A DNA stretch of 64,000 bases from Bosea sp. BIWAKO-01 (GTDB lineage Bacteria; Pseudomonadota; Alphaproteobacteria; Rhizobiales; Beijerinckiaceae). The DNA lies in assembly GCF_001748145.1 (NCBI RefSeq), contig NZ_BCQA01000001.1:992001-1056000 (forward strand), read 5' to 3'. Shown one piece after another: positions 63,550 to 64,000 of this stretch (within the stretch, counting starts at the first letter, position 1; each line of letters opens with the position of its first letter). The notes beneath the pieces are model-generated. The model had not been told where the DNA came from and did not search any database. It saw only the letters and a program-made list of their open reading frames with translations. Made by a program: the position numbers and the translations under genes.

Positions 63550-64000
63550 ATGGCTTTGCAGGGCCGATCGCCGTCGACACGTCTCCGAGCGGAGCGGCGC
63601 AATGCGCTGTTGGCCGATTACCGCCCCTTGCCCGGAGCCTATGACGAGTTCATGGCGCCCGATGGCAGTGTACGCCCGCATTGGGAACCGTTTCTCGCCG
63701 AGTGGAGCAGACTCTCCCAGGATGAACTCGGCCATCGTTTCGGGCTCGCGGATCGCCATGTCCGCGACACCGGCGTGTCCTATCGCGTGCATGGCGATCT
63801 GGATGCGAGCGACCCGCTGGCCGGGGAGCGCTCCTGGCCGCTGAACCATGTCCCGCTCATCATCCCCGGCGCGGAATGGCAGACCATCGCTGCCGGCGTG
63901 GCGCAGCGTGCGACGCTGCTCTCCTCCCTGCTTGGCGACATCTATGGGCAAGGCGAGATGATCGCCAAGGGCCTGCTGCCCGCGGCGGTCGTGACCGGCA
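63550..64000 (+). CDS. Circularly permuted ATP-grasp family protein (cut by the right edge)
   Basis: The frame opens at the ATG of 63550 and stays open to the end, giving about 150 residues. It reads RNALLADYRPLPGAYDEFMA, then VRPHWEPFLAEW and IIPGAEWQTIAAGVAQRATL, the N-terminal pattern of the circularly permuted ATP-grasp type 2 family (DUF404/407, COG2308). Members occur next to the transglutaminase/DUF2126 gene and an alpha-E domain gene. The ATP-grasp residues lie beyond the edge and cannot be checked. It is eight bases after the upstream gene, so cotranscribed. Confidence 0.88.
   Translation, partial: MALQGRSPSTRLRAERRNALLADYRPLPGAYDEFMAPDGSVRPHWEPFLAEWSRLSQDELGHRFGLADRHVRDTGVSYRVHGDLDASDPLAGERSWPLNHVPLIIPGAEWQTIAAGVAQRATLLSSLLGDIYGQGEMIAKGLLPAAVVTG

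Noticed and set aside
1..64000. tRNA/rRNA genes, CRISPR arrays, transposase or integrase genes
   Set aside because: No cloverleaf, direct-repeat array or mobile-element protein was found in the spacers or frames examined by eye.

Overview
The window is high-GC chromosomal DNA from an alphaproteobacterium. The gene set points to Hyphomicrobiales (Rhizobiales), and protein style and gene order are closest to Bosea-like bacteria; the order is well supported, the genus is an impression. Supporting points are the ileS-lspA-M16 peptidase operon, a PodJ-like polar protein with Sel1 repeats, alphaproteobacterial families (TIGR02186, DUF2161, DUF2478), a CheY-like single-domain regulator, and rhizobial-style GGCCGGG/CCCGGGC palindromes. 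I see no tRNA, rRNA, CRISPR array, insertion sequence or phage gene. The region reads as core genome with transport and catabolic islands.

Layout. 1-7 kb: a minus-strand operon ileS, lspA, a BamF/DUF3035-like secreted protein and two M16 peptidases, the second running off the left edge. 7-15 kb: ribF, a MaoC hydratase, a CheY-like regulator, a HAD-IIA phosphatase homologue, a degenerate EAL protein, a TPR membrane protein with a winged-helix-like N-terminus, a 900-bp gap, and a peptide deformylase homologue that has lost its metal ligands. 15-21 kb: a beta-oxidation operon (acyl-CoA dehydrogenase, thiolase, FadB-like enzyme) behind an AT-rich dyad and next to a MerR regulator. 21-25 kb: the 1179-residue PodJ-like protein.

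25-33 kb is a sulfur and molybdenum neighbourhood: a TauE/SafE permease coupled to a TIGR02186 membrane protein, moeA-mobB, a TusA-like sulfur carrier, the Mrp/ApbC Fe-S carrier, mobA and a DUF2478 protein. 34-40 kb is an oligopeptide ABC transporter (binding protein, two permeases, two ATPases) followed by an ArgE-type deacetylase and a serine/threonine dehydratase. 42-49 kb holds a DUF4126 protein coupled to a flavin disulfide oxidoreductase, purC, a free methionine-R-sulfoxide reductase, a DUF2161 nuclease-like protein, a class A acid phosphatase and a DUF4239 membrane protein. 49-54 kb: an M20 amidohydrolase, an L-2-hydroxyglutarate oxidase-like enzyme and zwf-pgl-eda (no edd in view). 54-60 kb: a second complete oligopeptide ABC transporter. 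60-64 kb, diverging from it: a transglutaminase/DUF2126 protein and the start of a circularly permuted ATP-grasp protein, the beginning of a peptide-ligase type cluster cut by the right edge.

The most interesting points are: two near-identical TTAACCGTC-type boxes before the polar PodJ-like gene and the EAL gene; a 24-bp AT-rich dyad in the beta-oxidation promoter; paralogues that keep their fold but lose catalytic residues (deformylase, EAL, one M16); the clustering of molybdenum-cofactor, sulfur-carrier and TSUP genes; and the peptide transporter beside the transglutaminase/ATP-grasp pair.
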